From Defluviitaleaceae bacterium (GTDB lineage: Bacteria > Bacillota > Clostridia > Lachnospirales > WQUN01), in assembly GCA_009787785.1 (NCBI GenBank), contig WQSR01000001.1:45662-109661 (forward strand): DNA of 64,000 nt, given 5' to 3'. The stretch's first letter is position 1. Each line of letters opens with the position of its first letter. The notes beneath the pieces were generated by a model, which did no database searches, was not told the DNA's origin, and saw only the letters and a list, made by a program, of their open reading frames with translations. The translations under genes and the position numbers were made by a program. Positions 1-7,993 of this stretch are shown in pieces.

Positions 1-1029
1 GGGGAAATTGGCACGGAGAAAATAGAAATAGGAAGCGATACTGCCCTTGGCGAGGGGTATAAAGCGTTCCAAAAGTATGTAAAGACGTTGCATGAACAAG
101 GAATTATCTTGGCTGTTTGCTCTAAAAATGAAGAAAAAATTACAAGGGATGCGTTTAATAATCCCAACATGGTTTTATCCCTTGAAGATATTACCGTTTT
201 TTGCGCAAATTGGGATAATAAGGCGGATAATATAAAATATATTGCCGCGCAATTAAACATACTCCCAGAAAGCATCGTATTTATTGACGACAACCCCGCA
301 GAGCGTGAGCTGATACGGCAGGCCATACCGCAGGTAAAGGTGCCGGAGGTAAATAATGTAGTCGATTTTATACGGCACATTGAGGAGGCCGGATATTTTT
401 ATACTACGAGGGTAACCGAGGAGGATAAAAAACGCAATCAATATTATGCAAATGAAGTAAAGAGAGCGAATGAGGAGGAGCTGTTTGCGGACTATAGTGC
501 CTATTTGCGTTCTTTGTGTATGACAAGTGAAATAGAGGCGTTTTCATGGGCAAGCATAGAAAGAATTGTGCAGTTAATAAATAAAACCAATCAGTTTAAC
601 TTTACAACTCGGCGTTATAGTATCCATGAAATAAATGATGTAATGATAAATAGCCAATATATTACCTTGTATGGTACCCTTGATGATAAATTCGGAAGTA
701 ATGGTATTGTGTCGGCAATCATTGGTAAAGCCCAAGCGGATGTTTTGCACATTACGCTGTGGGTGATGAGTTGTCGCGTTTTTAAGCGTGATATGGAGTG
801 TGCTATGCTTGACCGATTGGTTAAAATGGCGCGGGATGCCGGAATAAGCAAAATAGTAGGCTGTTATTACCCAAGTGCCAAGAATGGAGTTGTACGCGAA
901 TTATATAAGGACATGGGTTTTAATAAAACCAGCGAGGATGAAAGCGGCAATACGGTGTGGGCGTTGCATACAAGCAGCTATGTTAATAAAAATAAAGTAA
1001 TAAGTGTTACGCGAGGAAGGACGGTATAA
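1..1029 (+). CDS. FkbH-like HAD-IIIC phosphatase/acyltransferase (5' truncated by window)
   Basis: The reading frame is open from base 1, so the N-terminus lies outside the window; 342 residues are visible. Residues 1-115 carry the HAD-IIIC signatures of FkbH-type proteins (AVCSKNEE, then FIDDNPAERELI). The remaining ~200 residues look like the C-terminal GNAT-like domain usual in this family (RLVKMARDAGISKIVGCY, then ELYKDMGF). Known FkbH proteins take the glyceryl group of 1,3-bisphosphoglycerate, dephosphorylate it and load it on an acyl carrier protein. An ACP gene lies three genes downstream, which supports the same chemistry here (inference). The next gene follows one base after the stop, so it is probably the same operon. 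Confidence 0.85.
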   Translation, partial: GEIGTEKIEIGSDTALGEGYKAFQKYVKTLHEQGIILAVCSKNEEKITRDAFNNPNMVLSLEDITVFCANWDNKADNIKYIAAQLNILPESIVFIDDNPAERELIRQAIPQVKVPEVNNVVDFIRHIEEAGYFYTTRVTEEDKKRNQYYANEVKRANEEELFADYSAYLRSLCMTSEIEAFSWASIERIVQLINKTNQFNFTTRRYSIHEINDVMINSQYITLYGTLDDKFGSNGIVSAIIGKAQADVLHITLWVMSCRVFKRDMECAMLDRLVKMARDAGISKIVGCYYPSAKNGVVRELYKDMGFNKTSEDESGNTVWALHTSSYVNKNKVISVTRGRTV

Positions 1030-1030
1030 A

Positions 1031-1873
1031 ATGGATAATGAGGCGACTGCGCTAAAAAAAATAAGAAAAAATATTTTCCTAACCGCCTGTGCGGGTGGGG
1101 TTGGGCATTTGGCATCTGCTTTTTCGATTGTTGAAATTATTTACGCATTATATATAAAAGGTGTGCTTTGCCATGACAGTAAAAACCCAACATGGGAGGG
1201 CAGAGACCGATTTATATTAAGCAAGGGGCATGGTTGCTTGGCACTGTATAATGTGCTTAGTCTTGGCGGATATTTTGAGGAAGATGAGCTGTGGACGTTT
1301 TGCCGCCCGGGGTCACGTATGGGGGGCGAGCCAAATGTTTTGGAACTGCCCGGGGTTGAGGCTTCTACCGGTTCGCTGGGGCATGGCTTGTCTATTGGCG
1401 TGGGTATGGCGTTGGCCGCAAGGGCAGATAACATGGACAATAAAATATATGTGCTGGTTGGTGACGGTGAATGCCAAGAGGGCTCCATATGGGAAGCCGT
1501 TATGGCGGGAATGGCATTTGGGTTGGACAACCTTTATGTGATTCTTGACGAAAATAAATTGCAAAAGATGGGCTTTGTCAGTGATATTATGCGAATCAAT
1601 TGTTGGGAGGAAAGGTTTAAGGCATTTGGGTGGCAGGTAAAAAAAGCAAATGGACACAATGTGGCGGATATATATAAGCAATTAACGGGGGAATGGACGG
1701 CCGGTGTGCCGCGGGTGTTAATTGCCCAAACAACAAAGGGTAAGGGCGTTTCGATAATGGAAAACGCACCGGGCTGGCATTGGAAAATGCCAAACAAGCG
1801 AGAACTTAAAATAGTAATGCAGGAATTAGGTATAACCGAGGAGGAGCTTGAAAAATGCAAAAGGCATATATAA
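1031..1873 (+). CDS. Transketolase, N-terminal (ThDP-binding) subunit
   Basis: This 280-residue protein is the N-terminal half of a split transketolase. The start at 1031 is chosen because GAGGAAGGA lies at the right spacing; a further in-frame start at 1004 would overlap the upstream gene. Visible family motifs are SKGHGCLALYN, STGSLGHGLSIGVGMA and the ThDP/Mg site GDGECQEGSIWEA. It overlaps the C-terminal subunit gene by 19 bases, so the two are translationally coupled. Split transketolases next to an ACP are known to move two-carbon hydroxyacyl units in some secondary-metabolite pathways (for example NapB/NapD in naphthyridinomycin). Whether this pair acts on sugars or on ACP-bound acyl groups cannot be read from the sequence. 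Confidence 0.9.
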   Translation: MDNEATALKKIRKNIFLTACAGGVGHLASAFSIVEIIYALYIKGVLCHDSKNPTWEGRDRFILSKGHGCLALYNVLSLGGYFEEDELWTFCRPGSRMGGEPNVLELPGVEASTGSLGHGLSIGVGMALAARADNMDNKIYVLVGDGECQEGSIWEAVMAGMAFGLDNLYVILDENKLQKMGFVSDIMRINCWEERFKAFGWQVKKANGHNVADIYKQLTGEWTAGVPRVLIAQTTKGKGVSIMENAPGWHWKMPNKRELKIVMQELGITEEELEKCKRHI

Positions 1874-2772
1874 CCGCACTGTATGGGCTGATGCTTGGCG
1901 ATAAACGGGTTTGCTCTTTATTGTCAGACAGTGGAACGGAGTATGACGCGCTTATTTTTCGTGAGTTTCCTAACCGGTGCTTTAACTTTGGTATTGCCGA
2001 GGAAAACAAGGTGGCGGCAGCCTCCGGGTTGGCTGCGTTTGGAAAAATCCCCTTTGTGTATACTACGGGGGCATTTCTTGCGTATCGGGCATATGAATTT
2101 ATAAGAAATGATATATGCATACAAAAGAGTAATGTAAAGCTTACCGGAATGGGGACCGGAATGGGGTGGAGCACATTAGGGCCCTCTCACCACACTACAG
2201 AAGATATAAGCGCGTTGCGCGCATTACCCAATTTAACGCTGTTTATTCCGGCAAGCCCGATGGAGCTGCAGGCTTGTGTTAAGGCGGCGTATGAAATAGA
2301 GGGGCCTGTATATATTCGTATGTGTATGCACGATAATGACGAGATATATGACGCGGGCTATACATTTGTACCGGGCAAAAATATAGTATTGGCAAATGGA
2401 AGCGAAATTGTTGTTTTTTCAACGGGGAGTATTGTATCGGAAGGGCTTGCGGCGACAAAGCTTCTTGAGGAAAAGGGTGTTTCTGTAAGGTTTGTTAACG
2501 TTCATACACTTAAACCGCTGGACAAAGAGAACATTATTGCCGTTGCAAAGGATGTACGGCATATTTTTACGCTTGAGGAGCATACGGTTTTAGGCGGATT
2601 GGGCGGGGCCGTTGCAGAGGTGCTTGCAGAGGCGGGGCTGGGTGTGCCGGTAAAGCGAATTGGCTTGAACGATTGTTTTGCCGCGGGGTATGGTACGCAG
2701 GCAGAGGTTAAAAAAATGAATGGACTGGATAGTGCGCACATATTTAATAAAATTTGGGAGGCCATAAAATGA
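1855..2772 (+). CDS. Transketolase, C-terminal (pyrimidine-binding) subunit
   Basis: The 305-residue product covers the pyrimidine-binding and C-terminal domains of transketolase/DXS-type enzymes. FNFGIAEENKVAAASGLA contains the conserved catalytic glutamate. PSHHTTEDISALRALPN and the C-terminal regulatory-like region (VRFVNVHTLKPLDKENI, LEEHTVLGGLG) are typical. The start ATG lies inside the end of the N-terminal subunit gene, which fits an obligate alpha2beta2 complex made from one mRNA. The ACP gene begins before this stop codon. Confidence 0.9.
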   Translation: MQKAYITALYGLMLGDKRVCSLLSDSGTEYDALIFREFPNRCFNFGIAEENKVAAASGLAAFGKIPFVYTTGAFLAYRAYEFIRNDICIQKSNVKLTGMGTGMGWSTLGPSHHTTEDISALRALPNLTLFIPASPMELQACVKAAYEIEGPVYIRMCMHDNDEIYDAGYTFVPGKNIVLANGSEIVVFSTGSIVSEGLAATKLLEEKGVSVRFVNVHTLKPLDKENIIAVAKDVRHIFTLEEHTVLGGLGGAVAEVLAEAGLGVPVKRIGLNDCFAAGYGTQAEVKKMNGLDSAHIFNKIWEAIK

Positions 2773-3014
2773 CAAGAGAAATTGTATTGGAAAGAATGAC
2801 ACAAATATTCCGTGACATATTTGACGACGAAAGCATTAATGTGGTTGACGCTACTCATGCCGACGACATTGAGGATTGGGATAGCTTGGAGCATATTAAC
2901 CTGGTGTTGGCGGTTGAAGAAGAATTTGACATTAAATTTACCCTGCCTGAGGTTACCGATGCGAAAAATGTGGGCGATATCGTAGACATTATCGTACAAC
3001 GCGGTACGTTGTAA
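2769..3014 (+). CDS. Acyl carrier protein
   Basis: This is a small acidic protein of 81 residues. Ser39 in DWDSLEHINL is the expected phosphopantetheine attachment site. The start at 2769 is preferred because GGGAGG precedes it; a start at 2754 is possible but lies deeper in the transketolase gene. It overlaps that gene by four bases and shares its last base with the next start codon. It is a pathway-dedicated ACP, not the housekeeping AcpP with its usual fab neighbours. It probably carries the acyl group loaded by the FkbH protein and modified by the neighbouring dehydratase and reductase (inference). Confidence 0.9.
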   Translation: MTREIVLERMTQIFRDIFDDESINVVDATHADDIEDWDSLEHINLVLAVEEEFDIKFTLPEVTDAKNVGDIVDIIVQRGTL

Positions 3015-3445
3015 TGAAGGAATATACATTTGAGGAGATAACGATAGGGCAAGAGGAAAGCTTTTGCGTTGAAATAACGAAAGAAAAAATGGATGCGTTC
3101 CGTGTAATTACCGGGGATGAAAACCCCCTTCACCATGATGCGGTTTATGCGGCATCTCAAGGATTTGGGGGCGGGGTTGTCTCTTATGGTTTGCTTACCG
3201 CCTCTTTTTTATCCACGTTGGCGGGTATGTATTTGCCGGGTAGGTATAGTCTTATCCATAGCGTTGAGGTGAAATTTCCGAAGGCTGTGTGTGTTATGGA
3301 TAAAACAACCCTTGTTGTACGCGGAAAGGTTGCCGAAAAGCAGGATATATTCAACGTACTTATGATAAAGGTTGCCATTGAAAATGAAGATGGTGAAAAG
3401 GTTTGCAGGGGTACAATGAAGGTAGGGGTAAGGGATGAAAAATAA
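3014..3445 (+). CDS. MaoC-like hot-dog dehydratase
   Basis: The 143-residue protein has the hydratase 2 signature ITGDENPLHHDAVYAA, with the catalytic Asp and His, followed by GGGVVSYGLLTASFLSTL as in R-specific enoyl hydratases (PhaJ, MaoC). The family adds or removes water at the 2,3 position of acyl thioesters. Sitting between an ACP and an SDR reductase, it most likely acts on an ACP-bound short acyl chain. The start overlaps the ACP stop by one base, and the end overlaps the SDR gene by 11 bases. Confidence 0.85.
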   Translation: MKEYTFEEITIGQEESFCVEITKEKMDAFRVITGDENPLHHDAVYAASQGFGGGVVSYGLLTASFLSTLAGMYLPGRYSLIHSVEVKFPKAVCVMDKTTLVVRGKVAEKQDIFNVLMIKVAIENEDGEKVCRGTMKVGVRDEK

Positions 3446-4169
3446 AAAGGTGCTTATGGTAACGGGGGCATCTTCAGATGTAGGCATGGGGCTGATACGA
3501 AAAATACAAAGTAATTACACCCACATTATTGCCCATTATAACCGTAGTAAAGACAGGGTACAGGCACTGGAACATGAATTGGAGGGCAGGGTTGTACCCA
3601 TGCAGTGCGACTTTGCTGATAAAGACGCAGTTGACGCGCTGGCACAGCAAATTATTGACCTTGATATAGTGCCAACGCATTTTGTGCATATGCCCAATAG
3701 CCCATTAAACAACGCAAAATTTAATAAAATGCAATGGCATGATTTTGAAGATGAAATGTATACTTCGTTTCGCTCGGCTGTTATATTGCTTCAATCGTTT
3801 GTTCCTGCAATGGTTAAACAAAAAAACGGGAAGGTTGTTTTTATGCTGAGTTATTGCTTGGTAAACACGCCGCAAATAAAATTTGCGGTGCAATATACCT
3901 GTGCTAAATACGCGCTTTTGGGGCTTATGCGGGGTTTGTCCACGGAGTATGCCCATAAGGGTATCACCGTAAATGGGGTATCCCCATCCATGATTGAAAC
4001 ACGGTATTTGAAGGACGTACATGCGTTAATTGTACAAAAAAATGCCGCCGAGAGCCCTTTGAAAAGAAACTTGTATGTTGATGATGTAATAGGCGCGTTT
4101 GAATTTTTTTTATCCGAAGGTGCGAATTGTATAACCGGCCAAAATATTGCCGTGACGGGTGGAAAATAA
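3435..4169 (+). CDS. SDR-family oxidoreductase (FabG-like)
   Basis: This is a 244-residue classical short-chain dehydrogenase. TGASSDVGMG near the N-terminus is the NAD(P) loop. A serine in MLSYCL and the YTCAK motif (Tyr-x3-Lys) give the catalytic triad. ITVNGVSPSMIET and the C-terminal CITGQNIAVTGGK are typical of FabG-like members. In this operon it probably reduces a 3-oxoacyl-ACP or a sugar keto group; the ACP and MaoC neighbours favour the former (inference). Confidence 0.85.
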   Translation: MKNKKVLMVTGASSDVGMGLIRKIQSNYTHIIAHYNRSKDRVQALEHELEGRVVPMQCDFADKDAVDALAQQIIDLDIVPTHFVHMPNSPLNNAKFNKMQWHDFEDEMYTSFRSAVILLQSFVPAMVKQKNGKVVFMLSYCLVNTPQIKFAVQYTCAKYALLGLMRGLSTEYAHKGITVNGVSPSMIETRYLKDVHALIVQKNAAESPLKRNLYVDDVIGAFEFFLSEGANCITGQNIAVTGGK

Positions 4170-4172
4170 GCT

Positions 4173-6245
4173 ATGTCATATATAAGCTTTCTGCAAATAG
4201 CCCATGTGTTGGGAATAAAAAAAGGTGATAATATTTTGGTTTCTTCGGATATTACCCGGTTGGCGTATTTATGCTGTTCACATGGCGAAAAATTTGACAC
4301 AAACCTGTTTATTGACAGCCTAAAAGAAGCGGTGGGTGAAGGAGGCAGCCTTGTTTTTCCAACCTATAATTGGGATTTTTGTAAAGGAATTGCGTTTGAT
4401 TACCGTGCTTCCAAGTCAGAGGTAGGTTCCCTTTCAGATGCGGCATTAAAAAGAAATGATTTTACGCGTACAAGGCATCCTATTTATTCGTATGCTGTTT
4501 GGGGGAGGGATAGGGAAGCACTGTATTCCCTTGCTAACAGGAGTGCATGGGGTGAGGGTAGCCCATTTGATTATTTTTACCACAACGGGTACAAAAATTT
4601 AGCTATTGATGTTGCATATGATAAATTTGCCACCTTTATCCATTATTGTGAGGAAAAGGTAGGTACTACCTATAGATATATGAAGGATTTTACCGGGGAA
4701 TACATAAACGAACGCGGTGTAAGTGAAGGGCGCACCTATTCCATGTATGTTCGCCCACAGTATTATAACGTCACAACGCAAATATATAAAATGGATGAGA
4801 TATGGCAAAAAAATGGTGTTGTTAGGGAATTTGAAATAAACGGGTTGCCGTTTGTATTAGTTGATATGAAAAAGGCATGTGATTTAACAGAGGCGGATAT
4901 AAAATACAACCACAGTAGAAACATTGTAGCTTACCCGGGGTATGGAATGCCTACTAATACAGGAATAAGCATTCATATGCTGGCTGTTCGTCTGTTCCCT
5001 ATCTGCCGTAGTTTAACGGGTAATGGTGTACGAAAAACATTAAATGTTTTACAAGAAATAGTACCGCAAATGCAGATAAATGAAGTGCCCAGCGGCACGC
5101 AGGTTTTTGATTGGACGGTGCCTAATGAATGGAATATAAAGGATGCCTACATTAAAGACGAAAACGGAAGCACGATATTGTCATTTGCCCATAACAATCT
5201 TCATGTTGTGGGTTATTCCGCACCTATTGATAAAATGGTAACGCGGAATGAGCTTATGGAAATGGTGTATACACAGCCTGACCAGCCGGATGTGATTCCT
5301 TATGTGACATCCTATTATAAAGAGCGGTCCGGCTTTTGCATGACCGAACACCAACGAGAAACGCTTAACGGGGCACGGTATCATGTTTATATTGACAGCG
5401 AATTAAAAAAGGGGTCGCTTACGTACGGGGAAATAGTTATCCCTGGAGAAAGTGAACAAGAAATACTTTTATCTTCTTATATTTGCCACCCCTCTATGGC
5501 GAATAATGAATTGTCCGGCCCTTGTGTTGCGATTCATCTTGCAAAGTGGTTGCTGGAGCAGCCACGCCGTTATTCTTATCGAATTATTTTTATACCCGAG
5601 ACTATTGGTCCAATTACGTATTTAAGCCGCAATTTAGAAGCTATGAAAAAGCGGGTAATTGCCGGATTTAATTTGACCTGTGTGGGCGATAATCATGCGT
5701 ATTCCTATATTGCTTCCCGTTATGGCGATACATTGGCTGACCGTGTCGCCAAAAATATTTTACGTTTCCACGCGCCCGGGTATAGGTCCTATTCCTACTT
5801 GCAACGCGGGTCGGACGAACGGCAGTATAACGCGCCGGGGGTTGACTTGCCGGTGTGTGTTATCTGCCGCAGTAAGTTTGGTGAATTTCCCGAATATCAT
5901 ACTTCTGACGATAATTTAGAGTTTATTTCCCCGGAAGGGCTGGGGGGCGCGTTTGATGTTTACCAAAGATGTATTATAGCGTTGGAGAATAATTATAAAT
6001 ATAGAATAAAATGCTTGGGCGAGCCGCAACTGGGGAAGCGCGGATTGTATCCAACGGTTAGCCAAAAAGGGCAATATGATGAAGTGAAAAGTATGATGGA
6101 TTTTATCGCCTATGCGGATGGTTTAAATGATTTAATATCAATTAGTAATATAATAAATGTGTCGATAAATGATTTGATTCCAATTATAAAAAAATTATGT
6201 GATGTAGAATTGCTGGAAATCGGAGGAAATAAAGAACATGCGTGA
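4173..6245 (+). CDS. Fusion: AAC(3)-like N-acetyltransferase + DUF2172/DUF4910 peptidase-like protein
   Basis: The 690-residue protein joins two enzymes usually encoded separately. Residues ~1-260 resemble the aminoglycoside 3-N-acetyltransferase family (LVFPTYNWDF, VGSLSDAALKR, RTRHPIYSYAVWG). Residues ~265-625 match the M28-aminopeptidase-like DUF2172/DUF4910 proteins, with likely zinc ligands in HPSMANNELSG, FIPETIG and EYHTSDDN. The last ~60 residues look like the winged helix often found at the end of that family. No linker stop or frameshift is visible. AAC(3)-like and DUF4910 genes are common in glycan loci, so acylation and trimming of an amino-sugar substituent is a reasonable guess; antibiotic resistance is less likely. 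Confidence 0.8.
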   Translation: MSYISFLQIAHVLGIKKGDNILVSSDITRLAYLCCSHGEKFDTNLFIDSLKEAVGEGGSLVFPTYNWDFCKGIAFDYRASKSEVGSLSDAALKRNDFTRTRHPIYSYAVWGRDREALYSLANRSAWGEGSPFDYFYHNGYKNLAIDVAYDKFATFIHYCEEKVGTTYRYMKDFTGEYINERGVSEGRTYSMYVRPQYYNVTTQIYKMDEIWQKNGVVREFEINGLPFVLVDMKKACDLTEADIKYNHSRNIVAYPGYGMPTNTGISIHMLAVRLFPICRSLTGNGVRKTLNVLQEIVPQMQINEVPSGTQVFDWTVPNEWNIKDAYIKDENGSTILSFAHNNLHVVGYSAPIDKMVTRNELMEMVYTQPDQPDVIPYVTSYYKERSGFCMTEHQRETLNGARYHVYIDSELKKGSLTYGEIVIPGESEQEILLSSYICHPSMANNELSGPCVAIHLAKWLLEQPRRYSYRIIFIPETIGPITYLSRNLEAMKKRVIAGFNLTCVGDNHAYSYIASRYGDTLADRVAKNILRFHAPGYRSYSYLQRGSDERQYNAPGVDLPVCVICRSKFGEFPEYHTSDDNLEFISPEGLGGAFDVYQRCIIALENNYKYRIKCLGEPQLGKRGLYPTVSQKGQYDEVKSMMDFIAYADGLNDLISISNIINVSINDLIPIIKKLCDVELLEIGGNKEHA

Positions 6246-7216
6246 AAATCCTTTTAACCCTATATATAAAAAACTAAACACAGGCTTGGCTAAAACAATT
6301 TCACATGAAATGCCATTGCTTATTGATATAGAAGTAACCAATGCGTGCAATTTTAATTGTCTTTTTTGCTATACAGGAACGAAAGCGCATAAGCGGCGTA
6401 CAGGTTTTATGAGCAAGGAGTTGTTTAAAAAAATTATAAATGAGACTATGCCCTATAAAATACCATTGCGTTTTAGTCGGTGGGGGGAGCCTACAATGCA
6501 CAAGGACATATTGTATTTCTTGAGCGAAACAAAGCGGGGGGGGGGCGTTGTGTCATTTGAATACAAATGGTTCTATGGTGGATGATGAATTTTGTGATGC
6601 GATATTGCAGATGAAGCTCGACAGTTTAAAGTTTTCATTTCAAGGAACCGACGAAAAAACATATAGTGAAATGAGGTATGGGGAAAGTTTTAACAAATTA
6701 GTGGATTCGGTAAAAAGAATTTATCGAATGCGTGGCACTCTTTTATACCCTTATATACATGTAGCAACGACAATCACTTATGAGACGCCGGAAATGGTTG
6801 CGGCATTTAAGGATATGATAAGCCCTTATTGCGATTATGTTTCGGTTGGGGCAACAAATTTAACGCATATATCGTCAGAACAGATTAAATTACCTGTTGA
6901 AGCAAAAGTGTTACTTGATGAGTTGAAGTCTATTGCATCAATAAAAAAAGAGTATCGGGTTTGTAATGAAGTGTATGATAAACTATCACTAAATTGGGAC
7001 GGTACGGTAAGTGCCTGTTGTGGCGATTATGACAATTATATGATAGTAGGGAATATAAATGAAACCTCAATTCAAGAAATTTGGAAAAATAGTAGTGAAT
7101 TAAAACGTTATCGTTCTTTGTTAACTGATTTTAAACATGAAATGTTACCGTTGTGTAAGAATTGCTACGATACGATGAATTTAAAAGCATCAAGTGTAAA
7201 AAACAAAGGAAAATGA
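6238..7216 (+). CDS. Radical SAM/SPASM protein, out of frame at a poly-G tract
   Basis: The gene starts at ATG 6238 (GGAGGA upstream, eight-base overlap with the previous gene) and encodes the radical SAM cluster motif CNFNCLFC, then runs into G10 at 6536-6545. After the tract the family sequence continues in another frame (CHLNTNGSMVDDEF) to a SPASM-like end (CNEVYDKLSLNWDGTVSACC, then LPLCKNCYD). Removing one G joins the parts into SETKRGGALCHLNTNG, giving a full 325-residue enzyme; G12 would also be in frame. As written, translation ends at 6585. This is either a phase-variable OFF state or a homopolymer sequencing error. Confidence 0.8.
6536..6545 (+). repeat. G10 homopolymer (candidate slipped-strand switch)
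   Basis: Ten consecutive G lie inside the radical SAM coding region at codon ~100, in an AT-rich gene where such a tract is unexpected. Loss of one G restores the frame. Poly-G tracts of about this length drive phase variation of surface-glycan genes in Campylobacter and relatives. Confidence 0.75.
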
Positions 7217-7222
7217 GTTATT

Positions 7223-7387
7223 ATGAAAGCAATTATTTTTGGAGCCGGTGAAGGCGGAAAGCCTTTATTTGCTGAAATGAAAAGAAATGGTGAACCATAT
7301 GAAATAGTGGGGTTTATTGACAACAGGCTAAAGGGCACAGAGTTGTATGATTTACCTGTTATTTCGCCTGAACAAATACAATCTTAA
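7223..7387 (+). pseudogene. N-terminal remnant of a Rossmann-fold nucleotide-sugar/CoA-binding protein
   Basis: The 54-codon open frame begins with a Rossmann nucleotide-binding sequence (MKAIIFGAGEGGKPLF) followed by VGFIDNRLKGTELYDLPVIS, as in the N-terminal domain of sugar-modifying or acyltransferase-associated proteins. It stops at TAA 7385-7387. The next 39 codons in the same frame belong to a different family, so this is the 5' end of a gene cut short by deletion or recombination. A short expressed peptide is possible but unlikely to be functional. Confidence 0.6.
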
Positions 7388-7504
7388 CGGTTGCTTTTTG
7401 CAAATTCTATTCCTCTAATTATACGCGAAACCGAAATGCAGGATATTGATACAGAAGATGATTGGGCGATTGCTGAAATGAAATATAACCGGCAAAGGGT
7501 ATGA
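7388..7504 (+). pseudogene. C-terminal remnant of a CMP-sugar (NeuA/PseF-type) cytidylyltransferase
   Basis: Directly after the TAA of the previous remnant, the same frame encodes SIPLIIRETEMQDIDTEDDW followed by AIAEMKYNRQ and TGA. The QDIDTEDDW-AIAEMKY ending is characteristic of pseudaminic/sialic-acid cytidylyltransferases. There is no start codon or catalytic N-terminal domain. The remnant suggests that this locus once contained nonulosonic-acid genes, in line with a surface-glycan cluster. Confidence 0.6.
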
Positions 7505-7639
7505 CGGCCCGTTCCCGTTTTATTCGGCTATACGATTCTGGAATTTGGTTCACCTTGTAACACTTCCCCCGCCCTCGCATATACTACCAGTACAAGTCCT
7601 GCTTGGACTAAGTGATGGTTGAGGGGGGAGGTGAGAGAA

Positions 7640-7945
7640 GTGGTGAATACGCAAACTACGCAAGAGAATCATGATAAGAAGAAGTCTATTGTGTGCAAGA
7701 CCAAGACCTGTGAGAATATTTCCTTTACCGTACCGGTGGAGGTACGCGCCCATGCGGATGTGCGGGATATTGATTTGAAGTGTAAGGGATTTTATGTCAT
7801 CAAGGACGAGGGAAAGCATAGTAAAGTGAGCAAATTTGAGATTGTGCAGGAGGTTTCCGCGCAAATTCCTATAGATTTTGTTACGGAAGTCGAGGTTAGG
7901 GATGAGTTCGTTGACTTTGACCCACGTGAATGTAATATTGGGTAG
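7640..7945 (+). CDS. Small hypothetical protein (possible spore-surface type)
   Basis: The frame is open further upstream, but GGGGGGAGGTG just before GTG 7640 (or the adjacent GTG 7643) sets the start, giving about 101 residues. The sequence is beta-rich and charged with three cysteines (CKTKTC, LKCKG). I do not recognise a firm family; the IPIDFVTEVEVRDEF pattern is faintly like SPOCS/DUF3794 domains of spore-coat assembly proteins. It is convergent with uvrA, and a shared terminator lies between the stops. Confidence 0.6.
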   Translation: MVNTQTTQENHDKKKSIVCKTKTCENISFTVPVEVRAHADVRDIDLKCKGFYVIKDEGKHSKVSKFEIVQEVSAQIPIDFVTEVEVRDEFVDFDPRECNIG

Positions 7946-7953
7946 GTAAAGCG

Positions 7954-7985
7954 CGGCGGGGTTTATGTTTTGGCCCCGCCGTTTA
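7954..7985. terminator. Bidirectional terminator between the small gene and uvrA
   Basis: CGGCGGGG (7954-7961) pairs perfectly with CCCCGCCG (7974-7981) and is followed by GTTTAC. It lies between two convergent stops and can serve both genes. Confidence 0.7.
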
Positions 7986-7993
7986 CATATTTA

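Noticed and set aside
4173..4950. Aminoglycoside resistance gene
   Set aside because: The AAC(3)-like part is fused to a DUF4910 domain inside a glycan/acyl-ACP operon, so a biosynthetic role is more likely than drug resistance.
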